From NCBI GenBank assembly GCA_017435385.1, contig JAFSFB010000003.1, forward strand, positions 62,001-126,000: a stretch of DNA of 64,000 nt. Reading direction: 5' to 3'. This DNA is from Clostridia bacterium. GTDB taxonomy: Bacteria; Bacillota; Clostridia; Oscillospirales; Acutalibacteraceae. The position numbers and the translations under genes were made by a program. Below, piece by piece: positions 42,078 through 51,261 of the stretch. Position 1 is the first letter of the stretch, and each line of letters opens with the position of its first letter. The notes under the pieces were generated by a model. The model searched no databases. It had not been told where the DNA came from and saw only the letters and a list, made by a program, of their open reading frames with translations.

Positions 42078-44705
42078 TTATTTAAGCATCGCCTTGACGA
42101 TGTCTGCAACCGCCGCCATAGCACCCGAAACATTGGAAACATCCTTTGTTCCTGCCATAGCGCTGTCGGGTCTGCCGCCGCCCGAGCCGCCTGCAAGCTT
42201 TGAAACCTCTCTTACGATATTGCCTGCGTGAGCACCTCTTGCAACCGCCTGCTTACCGCATGCGCATGCAAAGTTTGCACTTGCGCCGTTGATTCCGCAG
42301 ATAACCGCAACGGCATTTTCGTCCTCCTTGACCTTGTCGCACATTGAGCGAAGATCTCCGGGATTAACGCCTTCAACGGTTGTTGCAACGAGAGTCACTC
42401 CGCCAAGGTCAACCGCACCGCTCATGAGGTCACCCGTCTTGAGCTGAGAGAGCTCTGCACGAAGCTGCTCGATCTCCTTTTCCTTCGCCTTGAGATCGGC
42501 GGCAAGAGCATTCGCCTTCTTGTCAAGCTCGGAAACATTTGCAAGCTTCATGGCAGCCGCCGTGCTGTTGATAAGAGCGTTATTCTTTGCGATATATTCA
42601 AGAACACCCGTACCCGTTACGGCTTCGATTCTTCTGACACCTGCGGCAACGGATGACTCGGAAACGATCTTGAAAAGACCGAGCTTGCCCGTGTTATCGG
42701 CATGTGTGCCGCCGCAGAGCTCTGTCGAGAAATCCCCTGCTTTTACAACACGGACAATATCGCCGTATTTTTCGCCGAAGAGTGCCATCGCACCTGCCTT
42801 CTTGGCTTCTTCAATAGGCATCTCCGTGCTTGTTACGGGCATAGCGGAGAGAATAATCGAGTTGACCTTGTTTTCAACACTTGCAAGCTCTTCAGCCGTC
42901 AGAGCCGAGAAATGAGTGAAGTCGAATCTCATTGCGCTTTCGTTGACAAGCTGACCTGCCTGCTCAACATGAGAGCCGAGAGCCTCACGCAGAGCCGCCT
43001 GAAGAAGATGAGCCGCAGTATGGTTTCTCATTGTTGCCGCTCTGGATTCTTCGTTATAAACGGTTACGGCAGCATCGCCCACCTTTATGCCGTCACCCGT
43101 AAGAGTGCCGTGATGAAGGTAAGCTCCGTCGGCATCCTTGGTTGTGCCCGTAACCTCAAAAATGCTTTCACCGATTCTGATAACGCCCGTGTCACCGACC
43201 TGACCGCCGCTTTCGGCATAGAAAGAGGTCTTGTCCAGAACAACGATTGCGTTCTCGCCGTCATTGATAAAGTCTTTTCTTTCGCCGTCGGAAACGAGCG
43301 CAAGAATCTTTGCCTCGGTGTTGTTTTCTGTATAGCCCGTGAACTCGGTTTTTTCAATATCCTTGAATGAAACACCGTTGTTTCTCCAGTCGGAGTCTGC
43401 GGCATTTCTCTTTGCGCTCTTTGCCTTGAGTCTTGCTTCCTCGACAAGCTGACGGAATTTCTCCTCATCAACGGTCATGTTCTTTTCGTTTGCGATTTCC
43501 TTTGTCAGATCAATGGGGAAGCCGTAAGTATCCTGAAGCTTGAAGGCATCCTCGCCCGAAAGAACGCCGTTTTCGGATTTTTCCATCATCTCATTGAGAA
43601 GACCGAGTCCCGAGTCGATCGTCTTATAGAAGCTTTCTTCTTCGGTTGAAATGACCTTCTTGATATAATCTTTCTTTTCAACAAGGTTGGGATATGCGTT
43701 TTCGTTTTCGGCAATAACGGTATCGCAGACCTCTGCAAGGAAGGGTCTGTCAATGCCGATGAGTCTTCCGTGTCTTGCCGCACGGCGGAGAAGTCTTCTG
43801 AGAACATAGCCTCTGCCGCTGTTTGAGGGAAGAACACCGTCGCCGACCATGAATGTTGTGCTTCTGATATGGTCGGTGATAACACGGAGCGAAACATCCT
43901 TCTTTTCGTCATCGTGATAGTTGAGCTTTGCGATCTCCATGATATGCTTCATGATGTTGCGAACGGTATCGACCTCGAAAAGGTTGTCAACATCCTGCAT
44001 GACGCAGGCAAGTCTTTCAAGTCCCATGCCCGTGTCGATATTGGGATTTGCAAGGCGGGTATAGTTATTCTTGCCGTCGTTTTCAAACTGAGTGAAAACG
44101 AGGTTCCAGACTTCGATGAAGCGGTCGCAGTCGCAGCCTACCTTACAGTCGGGACTGCCGCAGCCCTTTGAAGGACCTCTGTCAAAATAAATTTCCGAGC
44201 AGGGGCCGCAGGGGCCTGCACCGTGCTCCCAGAAGTTGTCCTCCTTGCCGAAACGCACCATGTGAGAGGGGTCAACGCCGACCTCCTTTGTCCAGATGTC
44301 GTAAGCCTCGTCGTCCTCAAGATAAACGCTGACATAAAGAAGCTCCTCAGGAATTTCAAGAACCTTCGTAAAAAATTCCCAAGCCCATGCGGTTGCCTCA
44401 CGCTTGAAATAATCGCCGAACGAGAAGTTGCCGAGCATCTCAAAATATGTGCCGTGGCGTGCGGTTTTACCGACATTTTCGATATCGGGAGTGCGGATGC
44501 ACTTCTGGCAGGTTGTGACTCTCTTTCTGGGAGGAGTCACCTCGCCCGTGAAATACTTTTTCATGGGAGTCATGCCTGCGTTGATAAGCAGAATGCTCTT
44601 GTCGCCCTGAGGAACAAGCGAGAAGCTGGGCAATCTCAGATGCTCCTTGGATTCAAAAAATGCGAGATATTTTTCTCTTAATTCGTTAAGTCCTGTCCAT
44701 TTCAT
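42078..44705 (-). CDS. alaS: Alanyl-tRNA synthetase
   Basis: Charges tRNA-Ala. In the 875-residue protein the class II catalytic domain opens NELREKYLAFFESKEH; the editing domain has the HTAAHLLQAALRE and CGGTHADNTG zinc-site blocks; a glycine-rich C-terminal DHHA1 domain ends the chain (GGSGGGRPDSAMAG). I start at the ATG at 44705 behind AGGAGG; the frame extends 8 codons further without a site. A T-box leader controls it. Confidence 0.97.
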   Translation of the reverse strand: MKWTGLNELREKYLAFFESKEHLRLPSFSLVPQGDKSILLINAGMTPMKKYFTGEVTPPRKRVTTCQKCIRTPDIENVGKTARHGTYFEMLGNFSFGDYFKREATAWAWEFFTKVLEIPEELLYVSVYLEDDEAYDIWTKEVGVDPSHMVRFGKEDNFWEHGAGPCGPCSEIYFDRGPSKGCGSPDCKVGCDCDRFIEVWNLVFTQFENDGKNNYTRLANPNIDTGMGLERLACVMQDVDNLFEVDTVRNIMKHIMEIAKLNYHDDEKKDVSLRVITDHIRSTTFMVGDGVLPSNSGRGYVLRRLLRRAARHGRLIGIDRPFLAEVCDTVIAENENAYPNLVEKKDYIKKVISTEEESFYKTIDSGLGLLNEMMEKSENGVLSGEDAFKLQDTYGFPIDLTKEIANEKNMTVDEEKFRQLVEEARLKAKSAKRNAADSDWRNNGVSFKDIEKTEFTGYTENNTEAKILALVSDGERKDFINDGENAIVVLDKTSFYAESGGQVGDTGVIRIGESIFEVTGTTKDADGAYLHHGTLTGDGIKVGDAAVTVYNEESRAATMRNHTAAHLLQAALREALGSHVEQAGQLVNESAMRFDFTHFSALTAEELASVENKVNSIILSAMPVTSTEMPIEEAKKAGAMALFGEKYGDIVRVVKAGDFSTELCGGTHADNTGKLGLFKIVSESSVAAGVRRIEAVTGTGVLEYIAKNNALINSTAAAMKLANVSELDKKANALAADLKAKEKEIEQLRAELSQLKTGDLMSGAVDLGGVTLVATTVEGVNPGDLRSMCDKVKEDENAVAVICGINGASANFACACGKQAVARGAHAGNIVREVSKLAGGSGGGRPDSAMAGTKDVSNVSGAMAAVADIVKAMLK

Positions 44706-44754
44706 AACAGTTATCCTCCTATGGGTCAAGCCCTTGATTTACTCGAAATTGCGA

Positions 44755-44837
44755 TAAAAAAGAACAAAAAGGTGCAGTTTCACAATCAAATGGGACGGCA
44801 TATGCCGCGGTACCACCCAAATTGCGCAAACTGCACC
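44755..44837 (-). terminator. T-box terminator hairpin of alaS
   Basis: On the minus strand a 10-bp GC-containing stem (44837-44828 with 44780-44771) encloses the T-box sequence and is followed by TTTTTGTTCTTTTTT (44770-44756). Formation of the antiterminator with the T-box bulge would prevent it. Confidence 0.88.
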
Positions 44838-45010
44838 ACTCATTCCTTATAACGCAGGTAACGCCGCCGTTCGTCACGGCGGAACTCGGAAGCGGCCTTT
44901 CCGTCACAGATTGCTCAGCGGTCATCTCAGCAAACAGACCGCCTCTCTGGGAGCCGAAACGGAATTCTTCTTCTTCACAGTTTCGTTATTAAATTCATTT
45001 CGTTATTAAA
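44771..45010 (-). promoter_or_regulatory. Alanine T-box riboswitch controlling alaS
   Basis: The hallmark T-box GGGTGGTACCGCGG is at 44818-44805 (minus). Stem I can be drawn with a base helix of 44967-44962 and 44887-44882. The loop on its 3' side begins GCT (44893-44891), an alanine codon in the specifier position. A CCGCCGT/ACGGCGG hairpin (about 44882-44858) follows as stem III. The TGGT bulge fits a tRNA ending ACCA, as tRNA-Ala does. Uncharged tRNA-Ala should stabilise the antiterminator and allow alaS transcription. Ends are approximate. Confidence 0.93.
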
Positions 45011-45014
45011 TTCA
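44981..45014 (+). repeat. Perfect 17-bp tandem duplication in the alaS leader
   Basis: TTTCGTTATTAAATTCA occurs at 44981-44997 and again at 44998-45014, immediately side by side. The pair lies between the alaS -10 element and stem I of the T-box, in the first transcribed bases. It may be a recent slippage duplication. Confidence 0.9.
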
Positions 45015-45018
45015 ATTA

Positions 45019-45047
45019 ATTATATTACTAAACCGACAAAAAGTCAA
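45019..45047 (-). promoter_or_regulatory. SigA-type promoter of the alaS T-box transcript
   Basis: On the minus strand TTGACT (45047-45042), a 17-bp spacer and perfect TATAAT (45024-45019). The -35 element starts only about 8 bp after the stop of the upstream gene. Confidence 0.85.
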
Positions 45048-45054
45048 GCAACTA

Positions 45055-47514
45055 TCATTCAGCCTTATCGAGCTTCTTTGAGGAAACCCATGCCTGCTTG
45101 CCTTCGTATTCAAATCTTATCCATTCCGAGCCGTTGCTTCCCTCTTTCTTTTCAAGAGCATTGATTTCAAAGCCCTTGCTCAGAGCGGTGATGATATTGT
45201 CATCATTCTCGGTGTCGGGAGAAGTTCTGATATTTGTTTCGTCATCGTTGACGACATATTTTCCGATTGAAATTTCAGCGGGATCGGTTATTGCGGGAGG
45301 AAGCGTTGTTACTTCATCCTGAGCACCGCCCTGAACGGAATCTGTTCCGACGGTGATCGTGCCCCATTCGGTTCCGTTATATGCAAGGAACACTCCGCCC
45401 TTGCCCTGACAGATCATGTCATAGGTAAGCTCCGCAACGACTTTATATGCATCCTTTTCGATCTTGATGACACCCATCTTGCCGCCCTTCTTGACGACAA
45501 CATAGCCGTTTGACGAGCCACGGCAATAGTCATAAGCCTGAGATGGATCGTCTGCGGGAACCTCGTTCACAGGCTCGAATTCATAGGGAACAACGAGCTT
45601 TCCGCTGTTCTGAGCAACATAGCCCCATTTGCCGTCCTTACGGACTGCGGCATAGCCCTCATAGTAGCGGTCTCTTTCGTCATAATCTCCGCCGCTCATG
45701 CTTGAATTGTTGATATAGGCATGCTCTGCGTGAGGCTCGTTGCTGACGGTTGCGGTGTCGGTCATCATAACGACCTCGTATGCCTGACCGCCCTTGAGAG
45801 CAAGGACATGATAGCCCGACTCATCAAGTCTGCCTTCGCCGTAATATCTGCCGTTGCTGCAGCGTCTGAAGCCGTCATATTCGGGAGCAAGAACAACATT
45901 GCCGAGATAGTCGATAAGACCGTATTTGCCTGTATCGGGATCCTTGAAGGAGTTGAATTTTTCGTTGAGGAATTCGATTTCTTTATATTCGGAAAGCTCG
46001 GGGAGAGCGGTCCACTTGACGGGTGCCTTGACCGTGTCGGAAACGGGAGCGGTCGTCGTCGGAGTGTCGTTATCCTTTGAGCCGCCCTTGACAAGAAGAG
46101 CAACCGCAATAACAATAACGGCAAGAACCGCAATTGCAATAATAACGATCTTGGGATTGACCTTTGCCGCCTTCTTTTCGGGCTTCTTTGCGGAAATTAT
46201 TTCGGGCTTGACCTCGGCTTTTTCCTCGGTCTTTGCTTCTTCGGAAATCTGAACATCGGCAGCCTCACCGCCGAAATCGGCGAACGAAATCGCACCTGCA
46301 TCCGCTGAAATATCTTCATCGGAAATTTCCGTTACGGTATCAAGACCCTCAATGCTTCTTCTGATTCTGTCAAACGCATCGTCGTCAACCGAATACTCTT
46401 CGGAGGAATCATCCTCTGCCGCTTCGTCTGCGGAAGCATCGGAAACTGTGTCATCCGAGTCATCCGTGTCCTCTGCTTTTTCAGCTTCTTCTGCCGAGTC
46501 TTCAGCTTCGGTTTTCTCTTCGGTATCAATACCGAGCATGCTGCTGATTTTATTCTTGAATGAAAGAATATTTTCTTCCATCTGAGCTTTTTCTTCGTCG
46601 ATTTCAGCTTCGATATTCTTTTCGTCTGCGGCTTCATCAGCCGTGTCATCGGACTCCTCCGCTGATGCTTCCTCGGCATCCTCCGCAGCATCTTCTGCGG
46701 AATCTCCGTCGGCTTTTTCATCAGTCTGAGATTCATCTGCCGATGCTTCTTCTGCGGTAACCTCTGCCGTATCTTCAGCATCTTCAGCGGCTGTTTCTTC
46801 GGCTGATACAACAGTCTGAGCCTCTTCGGCTTCCGCATTTTCCTCTGCCTCTTTTGCCGCCTTGTATGCATCTACCGCAAAAGCGAAGATATCTCTGACG
46901 GCATCGTTGTCAACGCCCGTCTTGGCTGTCATATCAGCAAAAAGTCTTGTCAGAACGGGAAGCGCCGCAACCTCGGGAGTGCTTGCCGCTTCAACACCCG
47001 AAAAAGCAAGAATATCTTCTCTTGCCTTGCTCAGAACAGCATTTGCCGTGCTTTCGGAAACTCCGAGGAATTTTGAAAGAGCGTTCACGGGCATGCCGTT
47101 ATTATAATGGAAAATAACTGCCGCTCTGCGTTCGGGAGTCAGCTTATCAACGGCTTCGGATATCCTTGCGGCTTTCTCGCTGTCCTCAAGAACGGCTTCG
47201 GGAAGAAAATCTCCCGAGGGCTCCTGAGCGTTTCCGTCAGCATCCGAAAAAATGAATTTTTCGCCGTCTTTATAAATCGAGGCAATTATCTGCTTGAGCC
47301 AGATCTCAAAAGCCTCGGGCTTCTTGAGTTTTTCAATCGAACAGAACGCACGGGCATAAGCCTTCTTTGCTATCTCAACAGCCCCGGCATCACTGCCGCT
47401 GAGCTTCGAAGCAAGGAAATATGAGCTTTTGAGAGTCTTTGCATAGAGCATACCCATCGCCTGCGTGTCGCCGTTACCTGCGGCAACAACATACTGTACC
47501 AAATTCTCGCTCAC
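45055..47514 (-). CDS. Sigma-like N-terminus fused to acidic linker, membrane helix, WG repeats and SH3b domain
   Basis: An 819-residue multi-domain protein without a family name I know. Residues 1-175 look like an ECF-type sigma factor: a region-2-like helical part (GDTQAMGMLYAKTLKSSYFL...) and a region-4-like helix-turn-helix (LTPERRAAVIFHYNNGMPVN onward, about 125-168). Then comes a very acidic Glu/Ala/Asp linker (about 220-430), one membrane helix (about 455-476), an extracellular region with WG-type repeats (KYGLIDYLGNVVLAPEYDGF; KWGYVAQNSGKLVVPYEFEP), and a C-terminal SH3b-like domain (TNIRTSPDTEN ... KQAWVSSKKL). I start at GTG 47514 behind GGAGTGG; the frame opens at TTG 47532. It has its own promoter. 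A membrane-tethered transcription or signalling factor is inferred. Confidence 0.8.
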   Translation of the reverse strand: MSENLVQYVVAAGNGDTQAMGMLYAKTLKSSYFLASKLSGSDAGAVEIAKKAYARAFCSIEKLKKPEAFEIWLKQIIASIYKDGEKFIFSDADGNAQEPSGDFLPEAVLEDSEKAARISEAVDKLTPERRAAVIFHYNNGMPVNALSKFLGVSESTANAVLSKAREDILAFSGVEAASTPEVAALPVLTRLFADMTAKTGVDNDAVRDIFAFAVDAYKAAKEAEENAEAEEAQTVVSAEETAAEDAEDTAEVTAEEASADESQTDEKADGDSAEDAAEDAEEASAEESDDTADEAADEKNIEAEIDEEKAQMEENILSFKNKISSMLGIDTEEKTEAEDSAEEAEKAEDTDDSDDTVSDASADEAAEDDSSEEYSVDDDAFDRIRRSIEGLDTVTEISDEDISADAGAISFADFGGEAADVQISEEAKTEEKAEVKPEIISAKKPEKKAAKVNPKIVIIAIAVLAVIVIAVALLVKGGSKDNDTPTTTAPVSDTVKAPVKWTALPELSEYKEIEFLNEKFNSFKDPDTGKYGLIDYLGNVVLAPEYDGFRRCSNGRYYGEGRLDESGYHVLALKGGQAYEVVMMTDTATVSNEPHAEHAYINNSSMSGGDYDERDRYYEGYAAVRKDGKWGYVAQNSGKLVVPYEFEPVNEVPADDPSQAYDYCRGSSNGYVVVKKGGKMGVIKIEKDAYKVVAELTYDMICQGKGGVFLAYNGTEWGTITVGTDSVQGGAQDEVTTLPPAITDPAEISIGKYVVNDDETNIRTSPDTENDDNIITALSKGFEINALEKKEGSNGSEWIRFEYEGKQAWVSSKKLDKAE

Positions 47515-47591
47515 TTTAATATTCCACTCCAATCGGTTTTTATTAAAAGTACGAAAAGCAATATTGTGTCATTTTATTACACTTGTAATCA

Positions 47592-47620
47592 ATTTTATAC
47601 TACATTTGGTTAATTGTCAA
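47592..47620 (-). promoter_or_regulatory. SigA-type promoter of the sigma/WG/SH3b fusion gene
   Basis: On the minus strand a perfect TTGACA (47620-47615), a 17-bp spacer and TAAAAT (47597-47592). It lies about 80 bp upstream of the start, in the gap after sigE. Confidence 0.8.
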
Positions 47621-47671
47621 GAGAATAAATACCGAATTTGACAATATGTTGTGTGGCAAAGGGCTCAGGTG

Positions 47672-48364
47672 TCATATTTCCCTTTTGATTTTCTCGATTA
47701 TTCTTTTTTCAAGCCTTGAAATATAGCTCTGGGATATCCCGAGAGCATCGGCAACCTCCTTCTGGGTATATTCCCGTCCCCCGCCGATTCCGAACCTCAT
47801 TGTCATTATCTGCCTCTCTCTCTTGCTCAGCGAAGCAACGGCTTTATAAAGTCTGCTCCTTTCGTCCTCGGATTCGATATCACGGTAAATTTCGTCGGGC
47901 TCGCTTCCGAGAATATCGGAGAGCAGAAGCTCGTTTCCGTCCCAGTCCACATTGAGCGGTTCAAAATACGATACCTCGGCTTTGAGCGAATTGGTTTTTC
48001 TCAGATACATCAGAATCTCGTTTTCGATGCATCTCGAGGCATAGGTTGCAAGCTTGATATTCTTGGATATTCTGAAGGTATTGATTGCTTTTATCAGCCC
48101 CAGAGTTCCGATGGAAATGAGGTCCTCAATCGGTATTCCCGTGTTTTCAAATTTCCGTGCAATATAGACAACAAGCCTGAGATTCCGCACGATAAGCTCC
48201 TCCCTCGCATCCTTGTCACCGAGCATGAGCTTCTCGAGATAACCGTTTTCTTCCTCTCTTGTTAAAGGCGGCGGAAGAGTTTCGGGTCCGTTGATATAAT
48301 CGACCTCAATTTCAAAAACCCTCGACTTGATTTTCGCTATCAGCTCTGCAATTTTTCTGAACAT
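47672..48364 (-). CDS. sigE: Sporulation sigma factor SigE
   Basis: Mother-cell sigma factor of early sporulation. The 230-residue protein has an N-terminal pro-region ([20 protein letters not shown]) removed by SpoIIGA, then sigma regions 2 ([22 protein letters not shown]), 3 and 4 ([24 protein letters not shown]). spoIIGA is 4 bp upstream, as expected. sigG, often third in this cluster, does not follow. Confidence 0.96.
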   Translation of the reverse strand: MFRKIAELIAKIKSRVFEIEVDYINGPETLPPPLTREEENGYLEKLMLGDKDAREELIVRNLRLVVYIARKFENTGIPIEDLISIGTLGLIKAINTFRISKNIKLATYASRCIENEILMYLRKTNSLKAEVSYFEPLNVDWDGNELLLSDILGSEPDEIYRDIESEDERSRLYKAVASLSKRERQIMTMRFGIGGGREYTQKEVADALGISQSYISRLEKRIIEKIKREI

Positions 48365-48368
48365 ATTC

Positions 48369-49244
48369 TCATCTCCCCACTGCGGAAAAACCGCTTTTTA
48401 TTTCATTGTCGATCGCATCAAAAACGGGACTCCCGAGCAGCGCACAGAAATCGCCCGAAACAAGCTTTCCGTCTGTGACCGCTATGTAAATTTTTTCGGC
48501 GGAAACCGTTTTGCCCAAGCCTTTCAGCGTTATTCCGTCAGCCATAAACGCAGGTAATGCACCGCCGTTTTTTATTGTGGAATAAGGAATCAGCCTGAAA
48601 TTCTTTTCGAGAGTGATATCGCTGTCCTTTTCGATAAGCTGCTGAACAAATCTTTTTTCGGCAATAATTACCGGTCTGCCCGAAAAGCTGTCACGAAGGC
48701 TGTTTCCCGTATCGTAAAGAGCCTTTCCCGTTGCCTCTTTCATGTTATATCTGACCGTGAGCTCATATATGCTCTGAGTCGGAGCACGGCTTCGGGAGAA
48801 ACGGGTGAGCAAGCTCAGCACGGCATAGCAGACAAGCGAAGAAACCGTCAGCGTCAGAATGCTTATATCAAAATAGACGATCCCGTTTTTATACATTGCT
48901 CTGTCGGGCGCAACGAAGGTGCAAACAGCAAGCATGATTCCCGCAAAAACAAAGTTTGCAATAAAAAATGCGGAGCAGTTTTTCACAAAAGCTCTGACCG
49001 AGCAAAAGCCGAAAGCAACGGCAACCATAAACGCAAGAAACGCAAGCTTTATAACCGCATTCAGAAACGGCGGTATGCCTTCGACAAAAATTATAACAGA
49101 AAAAAGACCGCCTGCCGCCGCCGAAAGAAAAAACCTGACCGTTTTATGCTCCGACCCCGTAATTGCCGCACTTGCTCTGAGCAGAAAATAATTGACGATC
49201 ATATTGACCGCCACAAGAATATCGGCATAAATAACAGTTTTCAA
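48369..49244 (-). CDS. spoIIGA: Sigma-E processing peptidase SpoIIGA
   Basis: Membrane aspartic protease that cleaves pro-SigE after septation. The 291-residue protein has five N-terminal membrane helices and a C-terminal protease domain with the catalytic DTGN (in [11 protein letters not shown]). I start at TTG 49244, which has GGAGGG 7 nt upstream and gives the usual [21 protein letters not shown] opening; a longer frame to 49328 has no ribosome site. Length is close to the Bacillus protein (309). Confidence 0.92.
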   Translation of the reverse strand: MKTVIYADILVAVNMIVNYFLLRASAAITGSEHKTVRFFLSAAAGGLFSVIIFVEGIPPFLNAVIKLAFLAFMVAVAFGFCSVRAFVKNCSAFFIANFVFAGIMLAVCTFVAPDRAMYKNGIVYFDISILTLTVSSLVCYAVLSLLTRFSRSRAPTQSIYELTVRYNMKEATGKALYDTGNSLRDSFSGRPVIIAEKRFVQQLIEKDSDITLEKNFRLIPYSTIKNGGALPAFMADGITLKGLGKTVSAEKIYIAVTDGKLVSGDFCALLGSPVFDAIDNEIKSGFSAVGR

Positions 49245-49281
49245 AATACACCCTCCGCATCTCCTGCCTTCATCATTTGAA

Positions 49282-49316
49282 ATTATAAGCTCAGACCACG
49301 GAAAATTTTTGTCGTT
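49282..49316 (-). promoter_or_regulatory. Candidate Spo0A-type promoter of spoIIGA-sigE
   Basis: On the minus strand a perfect TATAAT (49287-49282) lies about 38 bp before the TTG start, with no recognisable -35 at normal spacing. TTTGTCGTT (49308-49316, plus orientation) matches 7 of 9 bases of the 0A box TTTGTCGAA in the -35 region. Bacillus spoIIG is Spo0A-activated, which makes this plausible but weak. Confidence 0.35.
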
Positions 49317-49343
49317 TAAGGTAACCAAATTTAAAGTTTTCTA

Positions 49344-49372
49344 TTGATTATCGTTTTTGAGGGGTTTATAAT
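49344..49372 (+). promoter_or_regulatory. SigA-type promoter of the PHP gene
   Basis: TTGATT (49344-49349), a 17-bp spacer and perfect TATAAT (49367-49372), 34 bp before the start at 49407. Confidence 0.8.
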
Positions 49373-49406
49373 ATATATCTGTTATCTAAAAAGGAGATGA
49401 AACCTG

Positions 49407-50075
49407 ATGAGTTTTCTTTTTGACACTCATATTCACACAAAAGAGTCCAGCGCATGCGGAGAGGTCCGGGCTGCGGATATCGTTGCCCGCTACAAAAGCC
49501 TCGGCTACGACGGCATCATTGTCACCGATCATATGCAAAAGAAAGGAATCGACCGTTTCGGCGGCACATATGAAGAAAACATCGGCTGTTTTCTGAAGGG
49601 ATACCACGCATGCAAAGCACTCGCAGACGAAAAATTCAAGGTCATTCTCGGCATGGAGATCCGTTTTCTTGAAAACGATAATGACTATCTTGTTTACGGC
49701 TTCGATGAGGATTTCCTTTATTCCCGTGACCTTGCCCATATCCCGACCCTTGAGGATTTCATGCCGATCGCAAAAGAAAACGGACTTGCCGTTTTCCAGG
49801 CTCATCCGTTCAGAAACGATATGGTCATTATGCCGCCCGACATCGTTGACGGCATAGAGGTCTATAACGGTCACGGCAACCACGATTCACGCAACGACAT
49901 CGCCTGGCATTGGGCTGAGAAATTCGGCTTCAGAAAGCTTTCGGGTTCTGATTTCCACGGTGTTCTCACGATGGAACCAGGCGGAGTTTATTTCGAGGAT
50001 GAGATAAACGATTCAAAAGATGTAGCAAAGGCTCTTCTTTCAAATAAATATTCTCTCAAGGTTTTTACCGAATAA
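49407..50075 (+). CDS. PHP-domain phosphoesterase
   Basis: A 222-residue protein of the polymerase-and-histidinol-phosphatase fold. The metal motif DTHIH is at 6-10, with further His/Asp ligands in VTDHM, FQAHPFRND and GSDFHG. Such proteins hydrolyse phosphoesters (histidinol phosphate, nucleotides and others); the substrate is not told by the sequence. It is monocistronic, with its own promoter and another promoter just downstream. Confidence 0.88.
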   Translation: MSFLFDTHIHTKESSACGEVRAADIVARYKSLGYDGIIVTDHMQKKGIDRFGGTYEENIGCFLKGYHACKALADEKFKVILGMEIRFLENDNDYLVYGFDEDFLYSRDLAHIPTLEDFMPIAKENGLAVFQAHPFRNDMVIMPPDIVDGIEVYNGHGNHDSRNDIAWHWAEKFGFRKLSGSDFHGVLTMEPGGVYFEDEINDSKDVAKALLSNKYSLKVFTE

Positions 50076-50081
50076 ACTATC

Positions 50082-50110
50082 TTGTAATCAGCGTTTATTT
50101 ATGTTATAAT
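50082..50110 (+). promoter_or_regulatory. SigA-type promoter of the aldo/keto reductase operon
   Basis: TTGTAA (50082-50087), a 17-bp spacer and perfect TATAAT (50105-50110), 30 bp upstream of the start. Confidence 0.8.
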
Positions 50111-50140
50111 TAAAAGAGTTTTTGAAAGGAAAGAGAACTT

Positions 50141-51250
50141 ATGCGTTACAGAAAACTCGGCAGAACGGGCGTTGATGTTTCCGTTCTCGGCTTCGGCTGC
50201 ATGCGTCTTCCGATGATCGAAGGCGAAGACAGAATTGACGAGCAGGAAGCAATAAGGATCATCCGTGAAGGTATCGACAGCGGGATCAATTATCTCGACA
50301 CCGCTTTCTTTTACCATAACGGAGAAAGCGAAAGACTCGTCGGAAAGGCTGTTGCCGACGGCTACAGAGAAAAAGCATACATCGCAACAAAGCTTCCTCT
50401 CGGCGAGGTTAAATGCGAAGAGGACGTTGAAAGAATATTCGCCACCCAGCTCGAAAAGCTCGGCGTTGACTATGTGGATTTTTATCTTCTTCACGCAGTC
50501 AACAATGATGCATGGGAAAACAAGGTTCTGAAATTCGATATTCTCCCGAAAATCGAAAAACTGATCTCTGAAGGAAAAATAAAGCATTTCGGCTTTTCAT
50601 TCCACGATGACCTTGAGGTTTTCAAAAAGATCATCGACGCTTATGACGGCTTTGAATTCTGCCAGATTCAGTTCAACTATATCGACACGGATTATCAGGC
50701 AGGCATCGAAGGTCTTGAATATGCCGCTTCAAAGGGACTCGGCGTTATCGTCATGGAGCCTCTTCTCGGCGGCAAGCTCGCCGCTCCGCACGAAAGCGTT
50801 GCCGAATGCCTCGGCAATTCAAGAACTCCCGTTGAATGGGCTCTCGATTTCGTCTGGAACAGACCCGAGGTTTCAATGCTCCTCAGCGGCATGGGCTCCG
50901 AAAAGATGGTGACCGAAAATATCGGCTATGCATGCAAGGCTGAATCGGGCATGCTCGGTGCGGATGACCTTCAGACTCTCAGAGATGCAAAGGCTGTTTT
51001 CGATGAGCTCACCGCTGTCAACTGCACGGGCTGCGAATACTGCATGCCCTGCCCCTTCGGCGTTGAGATTCCCAAGGTCTTTGCCGCATACAATAACATA
51101 ACAACGGGCGGCAGAAGGCTCGTCAAGGAGATCATGCCCGACATCGAATATATTGCGGAGAGATGCCAAAAATGCGGCAAATGCGTCAAGGCATGCCCTC
51201 AGCAGATCGATATTCCCGAAAAACTCAGAAAAATCAAGAATCAGTTCTAA
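50141..51250 (+). CDS. Aldo/keto reductase with C-terminal ferredoxin-type 4Fe-4S domain
   Basis: A 369-residue oxidoreductase. The N-terminal TIM barrel has the AKR tetrad start (NYLDTAFFYHN: Asp53, Tyr58) and later Lys and His. The C-terminal 90 residues carry CTGCEYCMPCPFGVEIP and CQKCGKCVKACPQQIDIP, two cysteine sets of a ferredoxin-like domain typical of anaerobe AKRs. Substrate unknown. First gene of an apparent four-gene operon; the next gene starts 11 bp on. Confidence 0.93.
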   Translation: MRYRKLGRTGVDVSVLGFGCMRLPMIEGEDRIDEQEAIRIIREGIDSGINYLDTAFFYHNGESERLVGKAVADGYREKAYIATKLPLGEVKCEEDVERIFATQLEKLGVDYVDFYLLHAVNNDAWENKVLKFDILPKIEKLISEGKIKHFGFSFHDDLEVFKKIIDAYDGFEFCQIQFNYIDTDYQAGIEGLEYAASKGLGVIVMEPLLGGKLAAPHESVAECLGNSRTPVEWALDFVWNRPEVSMLLSGMGSEKMVTENIGYACKAESGMLGADDLQTLRDAKAVFDELTAVNCTGCEYCMPCPFGVEIPKVFAAYNNITTGGRRLVKEIMPDIEYIAERCQKCGKCVKACPQQIDIPEKLRKIKNQF

Positions 51251-51261
51251 GAGGTAATAAT

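Noticed and set aside
42035..42080. GGCGGG hairpin between the HIT gene and alaS as a terminator
   Set aside because: In the leftward direction it is followed by GCAAAAAC rather than a T-run; the T-rich side is on the plus strand where no gene ends.
46332..46871. Lys/Arg-rich ORF within the acidic linker of the sigma/WG/SH3b gene
   Set aside because: It is the shifted frame of the GAA/GAT-rich linker and has no independent start signal.
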